Shown: positions 8,481-17,246 of the stretch, piece by piece
Position numbering within the stretch: position 1 is the first letter of the stretch
Layout: every line of letters begins with the position of its first letter
Assembly (NCBI GenBank): GCA_964251665.1
Contig: CAXUKO010000011.1
Coordinates: 62,001 to 126,000 of the forward strand
Origin: JBBQLG01 sp964251665
GTDB lineage: Bacteria; Bacteroidota; Bacteroidia; Cytophagales; Spirosomataceae
Length of the DNA: 64,000 nt
Reading direction: 5' to 3'
Made by a program: the position numbers and the translations under genes
The notes under the pieces: model-generated
Told to the model about the DNA's origin: nothing
What the model saw: the letters and a program-made list of their open reading frames with translations, nothing else
The model's database searches: none

Positions 8481-10082
8481 ATGTCTGACTTTCATTCCAC
8501 TGGCAGTACGCTGCCTACTGGCGAATCAATGCGCCGGTACAACCTGAACGAGCCCGTCGATGCCGTTGTGATCGGTACCGGAGCCGGAGGGGCACCGTTA
8601 CTGGCGCGGTTGGCCGGAGCCGGTTTATCGGTCGTTGCCCTTGAGGCTGGCAAGCACTGGAACCCCGCCGTTGACTTTGCTACCGATGAGCGGGCGCAGG
8701 AGTTCCTCTTCTGGAATGACGAACGGCTCAGCGCCGGTGGTGATCCACTGCCGATGGGAAATAATAACTCCGGGATGGGCGTCGGCGGGTCTACGCTGCA
8801 TTATACGGCCTATACGCCCCGGGTGCAACCCGACGATCTGCGTATCCATACCGACTTCGGGGTCGGGCACGACTGGCCCCTCGATTTTGCCGATTTAGAG
8901 CCCTATTACAACGAAATTGAGCGGTTTCTGGGCATTTCCGGGCCATCACCTTACCCCTGGGGACCAGCCCGGCAACAGGGGTATCCACTGCCGCCGTTGC
9001 CGTTGAACGGAGCCGCCCGACTTATGCAGCGCGGGGCCGCTCAATTAGGCATAAAAACGTCACCAGCGGCTAATGCGGCTTTATCAGGGCGGTATTTTCA
9101 GCCGGAAGTGGGGTGGCGGAATGCCTGTCTGAACCGGGGCTTTTGTCAGGCGGGCTGTAATGTGGGCGCTAAAGCCAGTATGGATGTTACCTACATTCCC
9201 GTAGCAATTCAGCGGGGAGCCGAACTGCGGCCCGAATCATTCGTGACACAACTCGTAGTCGATGACGCTGGGCAAATCCGGGAGGTGGTTTACGTGCATG
9301 AAGGCGTTGAGAAACGGCAGAAGTGTAAAAACGTCTTTCTGTGCGCCGGAGCGGTCGAGACGCCCCGGCTGCTTTTGCTGAATGGACTGGCCAATGGCAG
9401 CGGGCAGGTAGGCCGCAACTTGATGGCGCATACCGGACTGCAAATCTGGGGCGAATTTGACGAGGACATCCGGCCCTACAAAGGCATTCCCGGTGGTCTG
9501 ATTTCTGAAGATACCCACCGCCCGGCCGACGCTGACTTCGCGGGTGGCTATTTGCTGCAGTCTATCGGCGTCATGCCTGTAACCTACGCGTCGCAGATGG
9601 CGCGGGGACGCGGCCTGTGGGGCGAAAACCTGCGGACGGCCATGCGGCAGTACAACCACATGGCCGGTATTAACATTCTGGGCGATTGTTTGCCCCACGA
9701 GCATAACTACCTCGAACTCTCGGACGAAAAAGATGCGCGGGGCGTAGCTAAACCGCGTATTTACTTCACCAACGGCGAGAACGAAAACCGCATGACGGCC
9801 CATGCCGACCGCATCATGCGCGACATCTGGCAGGCCGCCGGTGCCCGAAACATGTGGGCATTTCCGCGCAATGCGCACGTGATTGGTACCGCCCGAATGG
9901 GACACGATGCCCGTCATAATGTGGTCAATCCCGACGGGCAATCGTTCGAGATTCCGAACCTGTACATCAGCGATAATTCAACGTTTCCGAGTGCACTGAG
10001 TGTCAATCCCGCCCTTACGATCATGGCGTTGTCGCTGCGAACGGCGGACAAATTTTTAGCAGCTAACCAACGACAGGTATGA
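8481..10082 (+). CDS. GMC family FAD-dependent sugar dehydrogenase, large subunit
   Basis: A 533-residue GMC oxidoreductase. It has the FAD-binding Rossmann motif VVIGTGAGGAPLLARLAGAG near residue 30, the GMC signature MGVGGSTLHYTAYTPR near 97, the Cys-rich NRGFCQAGCNVGAKAS near 220 found in gluconate/glucoside dehydrogenase large subunits, and the C-terminal GTARMGHD ... NPALTIMALSLRTAD with the catalytic His and Asn. With the small subunit just upstream it probably forms a membrane- or cytochrome-linked dehydrogenase of sugars or glycosides; the substrate is not determined by sequence. Glucoside 3-dehydrogenase is one candidate because a GH1-like enzyme is co-encoded. Its stop overlaps the next start by 4 bp. 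Confidence 0.9.
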   Translation: MSDFHSTGSTLPTGESMRRYNLNEPVDAVVIGTGAGGAPLLARLAGAGLSVVALEAGKHWNPAVDFATDERAQEFLFWNDERLSAGGDPLPMGNNNSGMGVGGSTLHYTAYTPRVQPDDLRIHTDFGVGHDWPLDFADLEPYYNEIERFLGISGPSPYPWGPARQQGYPLPPLPLNGAARLMQRGAAQLGIKTSPAANAALSGRYFQPEVGWRNACLNRGFCQAGCNVGAKASMDVTYIPVAIQRGAELRPESFVTQLVVDDAGQIREVVYVHEGVEKRQKCKNVFLCAGAVETPRLLLLNGLANGSGQVGRNLMAHTGLQIWGEFDEDIRPYKGIPGGLISEDTHRPADADFAGGYLLQSIGVMPVTYASQMARGRGLWGENLRTAMRQYNHMAGINILGDCLPHEHNYLELSDEKDARGVAKPRIYFTNGENENRMTAHADRIMRDIWQAAGARNMWAFPRNAHVIGTARMGHDARHNVVNPDGQSFEIPNLYISDNSTFPSALSVNPALTIMALSLRTADKFLAANQRQV

Positions 10083-11416
10083 GCAGGAATTCCCTTGAGA
10101 TTATCAAGAAGAAATACGGTGATGGGAGCTACTCGGGTGACCAGTTTGGCGGGGCTACCGGACACGATGGCAGCGGACTACCCGATGCAAACGCGGGTAA
10201 TTTTATGTTTGCAACCGGTATTGAGTGTTCCTACCCAACCATTGCCAACGGTACCGTCCGGCGCGACCAGCTTCGCGAATGCCAGCACTACGAGCGGTAT
10301 AAAGAAGACATCGGCCTGGTAAAAGAGTTGGGCCTGAAGGTGTTACGGTATGGACTGCCGTATTACAGTATTCATCAGGGGCCGGGCAAATTCGACTGGG
10401 AGTTTGCCGATCTCGCAATGGCTGAACTCAAGCGACAAAAGATTACGCCCATCCTGGACCTGATGCATTTCGGGGTGCCCGACTGGCTCGGCAATTTTCA
10501 GAACCCCGAATTGCCGGTTCATTTTGCGGATTACTGCGGAGCCGTTGCCGAGCGATATCCGTGGGTTCGGTTCTACACGCCGGTCAATGAGATTTATATC
10601 ACGGCGCGGTCGAGTGGTAAAGACGGACTCTGGAACGAACAATTGAAAAACGACCGGGGCTTTGTCACGGCCCTGAAACACGCTGCAGCGGCCAGTATCA
10701 TGGGCAATCAGCGCATCGCCGAGAAACGCCCCGACTGCGTGATTGTGCAGAGCGAATCAGCTGAATACCTGCACGAAGCCTGCGCCACACCATCTAAAGA
10801 TACCCAGATGGTTAATGAACTGCGGTTTCTGTCGCTCGATCTGCTTTACGCCCATGCGCCTTCTGCCGAAGTCTGCATTTACATGATGGACAACGGCCTG
10901 ACCCGCGCTGAATACGAGTGGTTTATGGCCGGGCAGCCACCGGGTTATCAGGTCATGGGCAATGATTATTACGGCCGTAATGAGCGCATAAAATTACCCG
11001 ACGGCAGTATTATTCAGTCGCAGGATGTGCTGGGCTGGGCAAATATCACCCGGCAGTATTACGAGCGGTACCATAAACCCGTCATGCACACCGAAACCAA
11101 TGTGTTTGAGGCCGAGGAAGCGCCACGATGGCTCTGGAAACAGTGGATGAACGTGTTGCAGATGCGCAAGACGGGTACGCCGGTGCTGGGGTTCACATGG
11201 TACAGCCTGATTGATCAGATCGACTGGGACACGGCGCTGGCTGAGCAGAACAACCGCGTGAATGCCTGTGGACTGTATGATCTCGACCGCAAACCCCGGC
11301 CCGTGCTGGAAGCCTACCGCAGTTTATTACAGGAATTCGGGCAAATCACTATTGTGCCCTACGCGCCGATGCTCGAACTCACCGACCGCCCTGCCCGCCT
11401 AAAAGTCGAACTATGA
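10079..11416 (+). CDS. GH1-like glycoside hydrolase
   Basis: A 445-residue TIM-barrel glycosidase of the GH1 type. The putative acid/base Glu is in YTPVNEIYI near residue 170 (family pattern T-x-N-E) and the nucleophile Glu in MHTETNVFE near 338 (family pattern T-E-N-G). A first-strand FMFATGIECSYP and a C-terminal WYSLIDQIDWD (compare the family W-S-L-x-D-x-x-E-W) support the family. The motifs are degenerate relative to classical beta-glucosidases, so this is a divergent branch. No signal peptide is seen, so it is probably cytoplasmic. It is coupled by 4-bp overlaps to the GMC enzyme before it and the alpha/beta hydrolase after it, pointing to one catabolic pathway. Confidence 0.8.
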   Translation: MSRNSLEIIKKKYGDGSYSGDQFGGATGHDGSGLPDANAGNFMFATGIECSYPTIANGTVRRDQLRECQHYERYKEDIGLVKELGLKVLRYGLPYYSIHQGPGKFDWEFADLAMAELKRQKITPILDLMHFGVPDWLGNFQNPELPVHFADYCGAVAERYPWVRFYTPVNEIYITARSSGKDGLWNEQLKNDRGFVTALKHAAAASIMGNQRIAEKRPDCVIVQSESAEYLHEACATPSKDTQMVNELRFLSLDLLYAHAPSAEVCIYMMDNGLTRAEYEWFMAGQPPGYQVMGNDYYGRNERIKLPDGSIIQSQDVLGWANITRQYYERYHKPVMHTETNVFEAEEAPRWLWKQWMNVLQMRKTGTPVLGFTWYSLIDQIDWDTALAEQNNRVNACGLYDLDRKPRPVLEAYRSLLQEFGQITIVPYAPMLELTDRPARLKVEL

Positions 11417-12219
11417 AAATCAGCGTCAACGGGACCGAACTGAACGTGATTAAGCAGGGGAGTGGCGCTACCTGTTTTGTACTGCTGCATTATTTTGGTG
11501 GTTCGGCGCAGGAATGGCAAACGGTTATGCATCAGCTTACCAGCCAGTTTCCGGTTCGGTGCCTGGCCGTGGATCTGCGCGGAGCGGGCGACTCCGATGC
11601 GCCGGATACCGGTTATTCGGTCGACGATATGGCCGATGATGTAGCCGCTCTGATCGACCAGGTTGGCCTGACTGGTGCACCGTATGATTTTGTGCTGGTT
11701 GGTCATTCCATGAGCGGCAAGGTAGCCCTCGCGCTGGCCGCCCGGCGTCCGGCCGGGCTGCGTAGCCTGGTCCTGCTGGCACCCTCACCACCGTCACCCG
11801 AACCCATCCCCGACGACACCCGTGAACGGCTGCTGGCCACGCATGGGCAACCCGATACCGCCGAACGAACTCTACACGAAATTACGATGGTCCCCTTGTC
11901 AGAAGCGGCTCAGCAACAGATCGTTACTGATAATTTACGTACGTCGGCGGTTGCCTGGAAGGCCTGGCTGGCAAGCGGCAGTCGGGAGGACATCACCGAC
12001 CGGATGAGTCAGATTGATACGACCGTTCACGTGGCGGTGGGGGAGAAGGATACCAATATTCCGGCGGAGTTACTGGAAACGGCTCTGATGCCTCTGCTAC
12101 CGGCTACTGCCACGCTGACCATGATTCCCGCTGCGGCTCACTTACTGCCCTACGAAGCCCCGGCTGCCGTGGTGGCCCTGCTGAATACGGCATTAATTGG
12201 TGAACTGGTTAAGCGCTGA
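11413..12219 (+). CDS. Alpha/beta hydrolase
   Basis: A 268-residue alpha/beta-fold hydrolase. The oxyanion segment is LLHYFGGSAQEW near residue 25, the nucleophile elbow GHSMSGK near 97, the acid likely Asp in GEKDTNIPAE and the base His in AAAHLLPYEAP near 245. It is the last gene of the dehydrogenase/glycosidase operon, with a 4-bp overlap at its start. Esterase, lactonase or C-C hydrolase activity are all possible; a lactonase would be logical after a sugar dehydrogenase, but that is inference from context. Confidence 0.85.
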   Translation: MKISVNGTELNVIKQGSGATCFVLLHYFGGSAQEWQTVMHQLTSQFPVRCLAVDLRGAGDSDAPDTGYSVDDMADDVAALIDQVGLTGAPYDFVLVGHSMSGKVALALAARRPAGLRSLVLLAPSPPSPEPIPDDTRERLLATHGQPDTAERTLHEITMVPLSEAAQQQIVTDNLRTSAVAWKAWLASGSREDITDRMSQIDTTVHVAVGEKDTNIPAELLETALMPLLPATATLTMIPAAAHLLPYEAPAAVVALLNTALIGELVKR

Positions 12220-12323
12220 TGCGCTAAATGGGTAATTTGCGGGAGAACAACGGTGTACATTGCACCCGGAATTTCGCCGGAGTCGTACCGTTCGTAAACC
12301 ACTTTCCTCAGTTCGCGCTATCC

Positions 12324-12815
12324 ATGACGTACACCTTTCGCAACGACCAGCCCGATGTGTTTATCAGTATACTGCGTGAAGTAGGCCAATGGCTTGCCGA
12401 TAACCAGTTGACAATGTGGGCGTTGGATACGCTCACGCCTGACAACCTCTTCGATGAGTACACGCAGGGTAATTGTTATGTACTCTACGCCGATGACACG
12501 CCAGCGGCTACGTTCATTTTACAGTGGACCGACCCACTTTATTACCCGGACGTACCCGCTGCTACGGCGGGTTTTATTCACAAAGTAGCGATCCGGCGGG
12601 CATTCGCTGGTCAGGACTTGTTTGTACCCATCCTGAACTTCTGTCAGCAACGCTGTTTGGCGCGTAACGTATACGAAATTCAGTTGGAAACCGATGCTAC
12701 TCGGCCTGCTCTGCTGCGGTTTTATGAGCGGCACGGCTTCCAGCCTACTCATCAGCGTACCATTGAAGAGTTCGGACAATCGTTTGACTGTCAGTATTAT
12801 ATCATGCAGTTTTAA
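12324..12815 (+). CDS. GNAT family N-acetyltransferase
   Basis: A 163-residue acetyltransferase of the GNAT fold. The beta-strand GNCYVLYADDTPAATFILQW is followed by AGFIHKVAIRRAFAGQDLFVPILN, which is the acetyl-CoA-binding strand and helix, and by ETDATRPALLRFYERHGFQP, the usual C-terminal end. The frame is open from 12228, but the ATG at 12324 gives the normal GNAT N terminus. The substrate is unknown. Confidence 0.85.
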   Translation: MTYTFRNDQPDVFISILREVGQWLADNQLTMWALDTLTPDNLFDEYTQGNCYVLYADDTPAATFILQWTDPLYYPDVPAATAGFIHKVAIRRAFAGQDLFVPILNFCQQRCLARNVYEIQLETDATRPALLRFYERHGFQPTHQRTIEEFGQSFDCQYYIMQF

Positions 12816-12954
12816 GGTTGGAGTGGACTAAATTACCAGCGTAAAGCGCCAACCCCTGCAAATTATCCCGCAGCGCATCCATCATAAAAATCAGCGGGCC
12901 ATTGGCTTTGGTAAGGTTGTTGATTGTACCCTCATCAATCACTACTGATCCCAT
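12802..12954 (-). CDS. Possible small protein or gene remnant (50 aa)
   Basis: An open frame on the minus strand between the acetyltransferase and the PKD lipoprotein genes. It encodes MGSVVIDEGTINNL ... LIFMMDALRDNLQGLALYAG, reads like natural protein, and has AAGG a few bases before the ATG. It overlaps the 3' end of the acetyltransferase gene by 14 bp on the opposite strand. It may be the tail of a lost gene or a genuine small protein; no family is recognised. Confidence 0.3.
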   Translation of the reverse strand: MGSVVIDEGTINNLTKANGPLIFMMDALRDNLQGLALYAGNLVHSNLKTA

Positions 12955-12960
12955 CGCCTT

Positions 12961-14067
12961 GTGTTTATTGTAAAATCAGGCCTGTCTGGGTACCGGCTCC
13001 TTTACCTGTTGGCGCTGCTGACCTTGTTTTCGGGTTGTTTCAAGGCTGCAACGCCGGACCCCAAGCCCATTGCTAATTTTCTGTACGCACCCGGTACAAA
13101 CGGGGCGGTGCAGTTCACCAACTCCTCCAAAAATGCAACGATTTATCAGTGGAGTTTTGGGGATGGCGGCACGGCCACCGATGCTAATCCGGCGCATACC
13201 TACACGCAGAATGGGTCATACATCATCACGCTGATTGCCAAACGGGCGGACGGTGTGCAGGATCAGTTGCAAAAGACCATGAGCGTTCAGTCGATACCGA
13301 AGCCGGTTGCCGATTTTTCGTATAAGCTGGGCCCAACCGGGTCAGTGCAGTTCACGAATCTGTCCAAAAACGCGACGATCTACCAATGGAAATTCGGGGA
13401 TGGGCAGGCATCAACGGATGTAAATCCGGCCGTAACGTACACGGCAAACGGGAGCTATAATGTAGCCATTACTGCCAAAAACGCGATTGGCGATCAGGAC
13501 GTGATTAGTAAGCGGGTCGATATCAGTAACCTCCCCCTTACGGGTAATCTGGTTGTGAGTTCGGCCGTTAAAACCCGGGGGAACCTCGACGTTTTTCTCG
13601 ACGGCACGTTCTACGGGACGATCAGGAATTACAATGAAGACAACACCGCACCAACCTGTGGTGACCCGACCTGGATCAACATTACTAAACCGGCCGGGAC
13701 GTATTTGCTCACGGCTAAAGGAACAGCACCGGTAGCCTCGTACTGGCAGTATAGCATTACGGTCGCCAATGGGAAGTGCACAGCCAAAAAAATAACGACC
13801 GACACCGGCGACGTGATTTTCTGGACAAACGTGAATAGTTCGTGTACGTACGATGTATTCGTGGATGGCGTTTATCAGGGCACCGGCAAAACGTATCAGA
13901 CCGGGCAAACACCGCCAACGGTATACACAAAGGACTTTGTAACGGTCAATCGACCAGCCGGTACGTACAGTTATATGGTCAAACAAACAGGTGTATGCAC
14001 GGCCAAATGGACCGGTACGTTCACCGTGAAAGCCAACGAATGGTCGAACGTGTTTCTGGCTAATTAA
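12961..14067 (+). CDS. PKD-domain lipoprotein
   Basis: A 368-residue lipoprotein. A hydrophobic signal (LLYLLALLTLFSGC) ends in a lipobox with Cys near residue 26. Two PKD domains follow (about 35-110 and 115-190), each with the YQWSFGDG / YQWKFGDG hallmark and a closing strand SYIITLIAK or SYNVAITAK. The C-terminal half contains two similar modules of about 85 residues (LDVFLDGTFYGT ... KPAGTYLLTAKG and YDVFVDGVYQGT ... RPAGTYSYMVKQ), apparently an internal duplication. It is likely surface-exposed and involved in adhesion or glycan binding. The frame begins with GTG at 12961; no better ATG is present before the signal. Confidence 0.8.
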   Translation: MFIVKSGLSGYRLLYLLALLTLFSGCFKAATPDPKPIANFLYAPGTNGAVQFTNSSKNATIYQWSFGDGGTATDANPAHTYTQNGSYIITLIAKRADGVQDQLQKTMSVQSIPKPVADFSYKLGPTGSVQFTNLSKNATIYQWKFGDGQASTDVNPAVTYTANGSYNVAITAKNAIGDQDVISKRVDISNLPLTGNLVVSSAVKTRGNLDVFLDGTFYGTIRNYNEDNTAPTCGDPTWINITKPAGTYLLTAKGTAPVASYWQYSITVANGKCTAKKITTDTGDVIFWTNVNSSCTYDVFVDGVYQGTGKTYQTGQTPPTVYTKDFVTVNRPAGTYSYMVKQTGVCTAKWTGTFTVKANEWSNVFLAN

Positions 14068-14096
14068 AAGTAGAGTCAGCCTTAATTGACTATCCG

Positions 14097-15017
14097 CTAA
14101 TCAAACGAATGCCTGAATTCGAGCGGGGAGACGTTGGTTTTACTTTTGAATAACTTGCTGAACGACTGCGGGTATTCAAAACCAAGCTGATACGCTATTT
14201 CACTGACGGATAAAGACGTTGTCGTTAAAATTTCCTTCGCCTTCTCAATCAGTTTATCGTGAATATGCTGCTGCGTACTTTGTCCGGTAAGGGTCCGCAG
14301 CATGTCACTCAAATAATTGGGCGAAATATTTAATTTGTCCGAAAGATACCGGACCGTTGGCAGGCCCATCGTCTGCACTTTATCACTGTTGAAATAGTCG
14401 GCCAAAATGGCTTCCATACTGGTCAGCAAATCGTTATTTACGTGTTTGCGGGTGATGAATTGCCGGTTGTAGAACCGGTTCGCGTAAGTGAGTAACAACT
14501 CAATATGCGAGATAATCACGTCCTGACTAAACGTGTCAATTCCTGAGCTGTATTCCTGCCTGATATTCTGCATGATCGTGGTAATAGCGGCCTCCTCTTT
14601 TTCGGAAAGATGCAGGGCCTCGTTAACCGCATAGGAAAAATAGCCGTATTCCTTTATGTTCTTCGCTAAGGCATAATTCTGAATATAATCAGGATGAATT
14701 ACTAACCACCGGCCCGAAAGCGCCATGTCATCGGTGATCTCGGCAGAAATGATTTGACCGGGCGAAAAAAAGGTCATCACACCCTCATCGAAGTCGTAAT
14801 AATTCTGTCCGTATTTTACTTTCCCCTTGAAATCCCGTTTAATACAAATTGAATAAAAATTATAGATAACGCTGCTCAGTCGCTCCTCAGAAAAGCATTT
14901 GATTTCGTCGAAATTTATTACACTGACCAGTGGATACTCCGGCTTGGGTAATTCCAGCAGACGATGCAGATCCGAAATGGAATTAATGAGATAAGGTGTA
15001 TTGTCTGGCTTTTTCAT
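14097..15017 (-). CDS. AraC family transcriptional regulator
   Basis: A 306-residue regulator with a variable N-terminal domain (cupin-like, contains SPGQIISAEITDDMALSGRWLVIHPDY) and a C-terminal pair of helix-turn-helix motifs: PTVRYLSDKLNISPNYLSDML and SVSEIAYQLGFEYPQSFSKLF followed by the usual KTNVSPLEFR end. The ATG at 15017 (MKKPDNTP) is chosen over 15056, which would add a poorly conserved-looking leader. It lies 65 bp downstream of the aldo/keto reductase gene on the same strand and probably controls it. Confidence 0.9.
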   Translation of the reverse strand: MKKPDNTPYLINSISDLHRLLELPKPEYPLVSVINFDEIKCFSEERLSSVIYNFYSICIKRDFKGKVKYGQNYYDFDEGVMTFFSPGQIISAEITDDMALSGRWLVIHPDYIQNYALAKNIKEYGYFSYAVNEALHLSEKEEAAITTIMQNIRQEYSSGIDTFSQDVIISHIELLLTYANRFYNRQFITRKHVNNDLLTSMEAILADYFNSDKVQTMGLPTVRYLSDKLNISPNYLSDMLRTLTGQSTQQHIHDKLIEKAKEILTTTSLSVSEIAYQLGFEYPQSFSKLFKSKTNVSPLEFRHSFD

Positions 15018-15082
15018 CCGTATGTAGTATAAATGGAGTCGATAAACGAACCACAAGGCTGTAGTACCGACTCCGTAATTCC

Positions 15083-16093
15083 CTATTGATTGATGATTGC
15101 CAGACTGGCCTCGTCGTAACGAGCGCCCGTCGACGTACCCAGTGGTACAATCTGCTCTAACCGGTCCAGTTCGTTCGCGCTTAGGAGAATTGTCGTGGCC
15201 GCAATATTCTGCTCTACGTACTTTACGCGCTTTGTTCCCGGAATGGGCAGTCCGCCTTTGGCAATGGTCCAGGCAATTGCCAACTGCGACGGTGTAACGC
15301 CCTTTTCAGTGGCCAGTTCTCGTATTGCGTCGACCAGGTCCAGGTTCTTAATGAATTGCTCCCCCTGAAACCGGGGAATGCTGCGCCGGAAATCATCGGC
15401 CGGAAAATCATCCTGACTGTTAATCTCACCCGTGACAAATCCCCGGCCTAAGGGTGAATAGGCTACAAATCCAATACCCAGTTCGGCCAGCGTAGCCATA
15501 ATACCGGCCTCTTCCACGTCCCGCTCGAACAGCGAATACTCGGTCTGCACGGCGGTTAGCGGATGAACGGCATGAGCCTTTCTGATCGTTGCTGACGAGA
15601 CTTCCGACAGACCAATATAGCCGATTTTACCCTCCCTAACCAGCTCGGCCATGGAACCGACCGTTTCTTCGATGGGCGTGTTGGGGTCCTGCCGGTGCAG
15701 GTAATACAGGTCTATGTAATCGGTACCCAGGTTTTTGAGTGACCGCTCGATAGCCTTTTTCACGTAGTCCGGACGGCCGTTGATCTGCCAGGTCAACTGT
15801 TCGTTGTCGTCGATCTCGTAGCCAAACTTGCTGGCAATGATGTATTGATCGCGGTTGCCTTTGATAGCTTTGGCAATCAGACGCTCATTGGCCAATGGTC
15901 CGTATAAGTCGGCGGTGTCCAGAAAATTTCCCCCTAATTCCAGGGAACGATGAATGGTGGCGATGGATTCCGTTTCGTCGGCTTTTCCGTAAATATCCAT
16001 TCCGGCTATCTGGGTCATGCCCATGCAGCCAAGGCCTATTAATGGCACAACAAGCCCCTGATTGCCTAAATTGACTTTTTTAATACTGCTCAT
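15083..16093 (-). CDS. Aldo/keto reductase
   Basis: A 336-residue NADPH-dependent aldo/keto reductase. Catalytic tetrad residues are visible: Asp and Tyr in FLDTADLYGP near residue 55-62, Lys in IIASKFGYE near 88 and His in LYYLHRQDP near 130. The NADPH end GLPIPGTKRVKYVEQNIAA is typical of the AKR13-like/YajO-like group. The substrate is unknown; these enzymes reduce aldehydes. It is probably co-transcribed with, and regulated by, the downstream AraC-type gene. Confidence 0.92.
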   Translation of the reverse strand: MSSIKKVNLGNQGLVVPLIGLGCMGMTQIAGMDIYGKADETESIATIHRSLELGGNFLDTADLYGPLANERLIAKAIKGNRDQYIIASKFGYEIDDNEQLTWQINGRPDYVKKAIERSLKNLGTDYIDLYYLHRQDPNTPIEETVGSMAELVREGKIGYIGLSEVSSATIRKAHAVHPLTAVQTEYSLFERDVEEAGIMATLAELGIGFVAYSPLGRGFVTGEINSQDDFPADDFRRSIPRFQGEQFIKNLDLVDAIRELATEKGVTPSQLAIAWTIAKGGLPIPGTKRVKYVEQNIAATTILLSANELDRLEQIVPLGTSTGARYDEASLAIINQ

Positions 16094-16211
16094 AACCTGC
16101 GGTTTAACTGTGAGTTATAAATGAACAGTACAAAGGTCCGCAGGGGCGCAGCCAAAAAAATAGGCTAATCTCTTAATGTTGTATCCGAAATGAGGGCGAA
16201 CCGGTAGTGAG

Positions 16212-17243
16212 CTACTTCAGGGCAAACAATCGTTTATTTACGGTTTGCAGCCATAAGGCGCGGCCCCGGCAGTTCCAGTGTGAATCGCTCAGGGCGTAGA
16301 GCGGCTCACCGGCTTTCCGGTAGACCGAATACACATCCACAATCGGCATCCGCAGGTTGGGATGGTGCTGCACCCGCTCGATGAGGTGATTGTAGCGGCC
16401 CAACTGAGGGTCGAGCAGCGTGGTTTTGTTAGGAATGATCGAGAGATACACCTCGGTAAAGCCCAACGCCCGGTACCGGTCATAAGCCGCATTCAGGCTG
16501 TCGACCAGCGTGGTAAGCTCCCGGTCGGGGAGGGGCGTGAACAGGGCGGTTTTACCGGTTGTCGTATCGGTATCCAGGCCCACAAAAAGGTGCTGCTGAT
16601 CACGCGAGAGGGTTACTTTAGGATTCACCCGGCCAAACACGTTCAGGTTAAAGGCGGCTTTCTGCTCTTTCCACCACAACGCCCAGCTGTGGCCAAACAG
16701 CAGGGTTTCCAGTCGTTCTTCCACCACCGCCGAAGGCTGAATTAAGCCAACGATTTCCCGAATCCGCTCGCCCGGCGTTAGTTGAGGGTCGGGGACTTTC
16801 TGGTTCGTATCGGCTACTACGGCCAGGCTCGTAATGGGCTGGGAAAAATGATCGCGGAAATGCCGCTCCACGGTTTCGATCAGCAAAATGTTTCGCTTTG
16901 CCGTGTCCAGTTCAATCCGGTTATGATTTTCCCATTTAGTGCGCAGGTAGTAGGGCACCGGGAAATCGCGGGCCGTGAGCCGTTCCGGTTCGGTGAACGA
17001 ATCGCCGATCAGGTACAGCCGGGTGTTCGGTAGTACGGGCGTATTGGCCGGTAGCGCCGACGCGCAGGGCGTTTGTTCTTCTTTAAACTGGGGCAGGTTC
17101 GAGAGCCGGTACAGGTCGCCGTAACGGTAATCGTCGGCAGCCACGCCGGTCTGGTAGAAATAATGCAATACCTCCCGCGAACAACCGCCCGCGTACAGAA
17201 CAATAGCCAACAGGAGAATTATGTACAGAAACAGAGAGCGCAT
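16212..17243 (-). CDS. SGNH-like (AlgX/AlgJ-type) acyltransferase-related protein
   Basis: A 343-residue protein with an N-terminal membrane anchor or lipoprotein signal (LYIILLLAIVLYAGGC). The core carries LYLIGDSFTEP near residue 77 (a GDS motif) and, near the C terminus, YALSDSHWNCRGRALW, which matches the D-x-H-W catalytic block of AlgX/AlgJ-like SGNH proteins that O-acetylate polysaccharides. The combination suggests an enzyme or accessory factor modifying a surface polysaccharide. It is 3 bp downstream of the 921-residue propeller-like protein gene, with which it probably works. Confidence 0.65.
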   Translation of the reverse strand: MRSLFLYIILLLAIVLYAGGCSREVLHYFYQTGVAADDYRYGDLYRLSNLPQFKEEQTPCASALPANTPVLPNTRLYLIGDSFTEPERLTARDFPVPYYLRTKWENHNRIELDTAKRNILLIETVERHFRDHFSQPITSLAVVADTNQKVPDPQLTPGERIREIVGLIQPSAVVEERLETLLFGHSWALWWKEQKAAFNLNVFGRVNPKVTLSRDQQHLFVGLDTDTTTGKTALFTPLPDRELTTLVDSLNAAYDRYRALGFTEVYLSIIPNKTTLLDPQLGRYNHLIERVQHHPNLRMPIVDVYSVYRKAGEPLYALSDSHWNCRGRALWLQTVNKRLFALK

Positions 17244-17246
17244 GGG

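Noticed and set aside
9237..9941. Minus-strand open frame of 234 codons
   Set aside because: Antisense to the GMC oxidoreductase and rich in Val/His/Gly in a shadow-like pattern.
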